Source: Anaerolineae bacterium (GTDB lineage Bacteria; Chloroflexota; Anaerolineae; JACIWP01). From it: 6,193 bases of DNA. Below are positions 4,731 through 6,193 of the stretch, piece after piece. Where the stretch lies: positions 1 through 6,193 of the forward strand of contig JACIWP010000190.1 of NCBI GenBank assembly GCA_014360855.1. The letters are read 5' to 3'. Every line of letters begins with the position of its first letter. Position 1 is the stretch's first letter. The position numbers and the translations under genes were made by a program. A model generated the notes under the pieces. It worked only from the letters and a program-made list of their open reading frames with translations, was not told the DNA's origin and did not search any database.

Positions 4731-5566
4731 GGCATATCACCATCGGGCAGTATCTGCCGGGCGATTCGCTCGTGCACCGCATGGACCCGCGCGCCAAGAT
4801 CACGGTGGTGCTTTTGCTGTCGCTGGCGCTGACGGTGAACACATCATATCTGGCCAATATTCTCCTGCTGGCGCTGTGCCTGGGGCTGATCCGTGCGGCC
4901 GGCATCTCGCTCCGCTATGTGCTGAGTGGGGTGCGGCCGGCGCTCCCCTTTATCATCGCACTGTCGCTGATGCAGTTGGCCTTTTACGGCAACCCATCCG
5001 TCACCAGCGGACTGCCGGTCATCACCTTTCTGCGTTGGGGCCCTATCTTCATCACCAGCAGTGGCCTGCAGTTGGTGCTGGTATCGCTGGCGCGCTTCGT
5101 GGACCTGATGATCCTGGCCAGCATCCTGACCAACACGACGCCGCTGGCCCATCTGGCCTATGGACTGGAGGACATGTTAAAGCCCTTTGGCCGGCTGGGG
5201 GTGCCGGCGCATGAGATTTCCCTCATCTTTATCCTCGCCCTGCGCTTTGTCCCCATCCTGGCGGAGCAGTTGGAGACGCTGGCCAAGGCGCAGGCCTCGC
5301 GCGGGGCGGACGTCGGCGCCGGCGGCCGATGGCGCTTCTGGCGCACGGCGCGCGCCATGCTGGTGCTCATCGTGCCGCTGTTCCTGGACGCGTTCCGGCG
5401 CGCCGAGGAGCTGATCGTGGCGATGGAGGCGCGCTGTTACGCCGGCGGCCGGGGCCGCACACGGCTGATCCAGCTTCACATGGGACGGGCGGATGGCATC
5501 GCCATCCTCGTCTGTGCTTTGCTGGCCGCCGGCTTTATCTGGTTCCGCAAGAGCTTCCCATTCTAA
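4709..5566 (+). CDS. ecfT: ECF transporter transmembrane scaffold EcfT
   Basis: The 285-residue membrane protein links the ATPases to the substrate-binding S component. The N-terminus carries the family block IGQYLPGDSLVHRMDPRAKI (12-31), followed by hydrophobic segments at about 32-66, 74-92, 111-142 and 169-187. The long coupling helices then carry the two ATPase-contacting motifs, ASRG (196-199) and EARC (240-243, cysteine in the usual glycine place). A last membrane helix lies at 263-279. Length is normal. GGTGGAGGAG just upstream of the ATG, inside the end of ecfA2, provides the ribosome binding site, and the 22-base overlap suggests coupled translation. The S-component gene follows after 20 bases. 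Confidence 0.93.
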   Translation: MQDFALLRHITIGQYLPGDSLVHRMDPRAKITVVLLLSLALTVNTSYLANILLLALCLGLIRAAGISLRYVLSGVRPALPFIIALSLMQLAFYGNPSVTSGLPVITFLRWGPIFITSSGLQLVLVSLARFVDLMILASILTNTTPLAHLAYGLEDMLKPFGRLGVPAHEISLIFILALRFVPILAEQLETLAKAQASRGADVGAGGRWRFWRTARAMLVLIVPLFLDAFRRAEELIVAMEARCYAGGRGRTRLIQLHMGRADGIAILVCALLAAGFIWFRKSFPF

Positions 5567-5586
5567 CCCTGTCAGGAGGTGCGCGC

Positions 5587-6120
5587 ATGAACGGGACGGA
5601 CAAATTGGTGCGGCGGGTGGTCACCGCCGGCGTGCTGGCGGCCATCGCCATTTTGCTCGGAGCGACGCGGTTGGGCTTTATCCCGGTGCCGACGCCGGCC
5701 GGCAACGCCACCATCATGCATGTACCGGCCATCCTCGGCGGTATTATGGAAGGGCCGGCGGTCGGTGGGATGATTGGCCTGGTCTTCGGCATCTTCAGCT
5801 TCTTTCAGGCCACCATCCCCATGTTCAAGGACCCCTTTGTGGCCATCCTGCCGCGCATCTTCATCGGCATCACCGCCTGGCTGGCATACATCGCCCTGCG
5901 CCGGCTGAACGAGTACCTGGCGCTGGTCGTGTCTGCGGCGGTGGGCACGCTGACCAATACGGTGCTCGTGCTGGGCATGGCTGTATGGCGGGGGTATATG
6001 GCCCCGGGCGTCGCGCTGACCGTGGGCGTCACCCACGGCCTGCCGGAGATCGTGGTAGCGGTCATCATCGTGGTGGCGGTGGTATCGGCCTGGAAGGCTG
6101 ACTCTTACCCACTTTCATAG
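5587..6120 (+). CDS. ECF transporter S component, substrate unassigned
   Basis: The 177-residue membrane protein is the substrate-binding subunit of the ECF transporter encoded just upstream. It has about six hydrophobic segments (roughly 12-30, 44-54, 57-76, 86-104, 108-131, 141-168). An AxxxA motif in the first (Ala14, Ala18) is the known EcfT contact of S components. The stretch ATIMHVPAILGGIMEGPAVG (41-60) and the LPRIFIGITAWLAYI block (88-102) look like the general ECF_trnsprt family (PF12822), which includes folate, pantothenate and pyridoxine-type carriers. I cannot choose among them. A near-perfect Shine-Dalgarno AGGAGGT (5574-5580) sits 6 bases before the ATG, stronger than those of the other operon genes. 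Placement as last gene in a complete ECF operon implies a dedicated transporter. Confidence 0.88.
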   Translation: MNGTDKLVRRVVTAGVLAAIAILLGATRLGFIPVPTPAGNATIMHVPAILGGIMEGPAVGGMIGLVFGIFSFFQATIPMFKDPFVAILPRIFIGITAWLAYIALRRLNEYLALVVSAAVGTLTNTVLVLGMAVWRGYMAPGVALTVGVTHGLPEIVVAVIIVVAVVSAWKADSYPLS

Positions 6121-6193
6121 GCGAGAGACCATCGGTAGGTGAAGAGAGCGCGTCTGATCAGTCGGGGCTTGAGGATCCAGGGCATAGCCAAGA
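6105..6193 (-). CDS. Possible C-terminal end of a convergent gene (partial)
   Basis: On the minus strand a frame enters from the right edge and ends at the TAA at 6107-6105, reading ...LAMPWILKPRLIRRALFT and ending SLAYESG. Third codon positions are mostly G or C, as in the real genes here. If real, it overlaps the S-component gene tail-to-tail by 16 bases. A competing plus-strand possibility is a GTG at 6139 opening VKRARLISRGLRIQGIAK, but it lacks a clear ribosome binding site. Too little is inside the window to identify a family. I see no terminator between 6121 and 6193. Confidence 0.3.
   Translation of the reverse strand, partial: LAMPWILKPRLIRRALFTYRWSLAYESG

Larger units (their letters stand above)
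181..5910. repeat. Dispersed, over-represented palindrome GCCGGC
   Basis: By hand I count about 55 copies of the hexamer GCCGGC across the window, about one per 110 bases. At about 63% GC some six would be expected by composition alone. Copies occur in all three reading frames of the genes (as Ala-Gly, Pro-Ala and Arg-Arg codon contexts), in the promoter spacer at 894-899 and in intergenic DNA, and several form the extended GCCGGCCGGC. The pattern is a genome-signature repeat in the style of cyanobacterial HIP1 rather than a local array. Confidence 0.7.

Noticed and set aside
1..6193. CRISPR arrays, tRNA or rRNA genes, insertion sequences
   Set aside because: I looked for spaced direct repeats, tRNA-like cloverleaf sequence, rRNA motifs and transposase frames and found none.

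Overview
This is a GC-rich (roughly 60-65% by eye) bacterial window. Its tight, ATGA-overlapping gene layout, its ECF vitamin-transporter proteins, its group III-type phosphofructokinase and its striking excess of the palindrome GCCGGC suggest a member of the Chloroflexota, perhaps Anaerolineae. That placement is inferred from style and composition, not from a marker gene. 

Layout. (1) Positions 11-533, minus strand: a conserved-type hypothetical gene broken by a frameshift in a short GC-dinucleotide tract. (2) Positions 534-1015: a 482-base intergenic region with divergent sigma70-type promoters, one per strand, and small GC-rich palindromes. A 30-codon ORF of doubtful reality sits at its right end. 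(3) Positions 1016-2726, plus strand: a macrodomain protein followed 4 bases later by a 6-phosphofructokinase, evidently one transcript. (4) Positions 2714-2823: a possible vestige of a minus-strand alpha/beta-hydrolase C-terminus, a weak terminator, and a new promoter. (5) Positions 2824-2980: a structured RNA leader ending in a strong intrinsic terminator 20 bases before the next gene. (6) Positions 3001-6120: a complete ECF transporter operon, ecfA1-ecfA2-ecfT-S component, with overlapping or closely spaced genes. (7) Positions 6105-6193: possibly the C-terminal end of a convergent gene that enters from the right edge. 

How it works together. The ECF module (two ATPases, the T scaffold and one dedicated S component) would import one small nutrient, probably a vitamin or precursor. 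The substrate cannot be fixed from sequence. The leader in front of it has the architecture of a transcription-attenuating riboswitch: it starts at the predicted +1 and carries two stem-loop modules closed by the same 5-bp stem (CGCUG/CAGUG, each followed by AG). It has alternative pairings that compete with the terminator arm and a terminator with a U-run. It matches no riboswitch class I recognise, and it is the most interesting feature of the window. Secondary points are an EcfA2 lacking the switch-loop histidine, a PFK with mixed phosphoryl-donor residues, and the macrodomain-PFK pairing.
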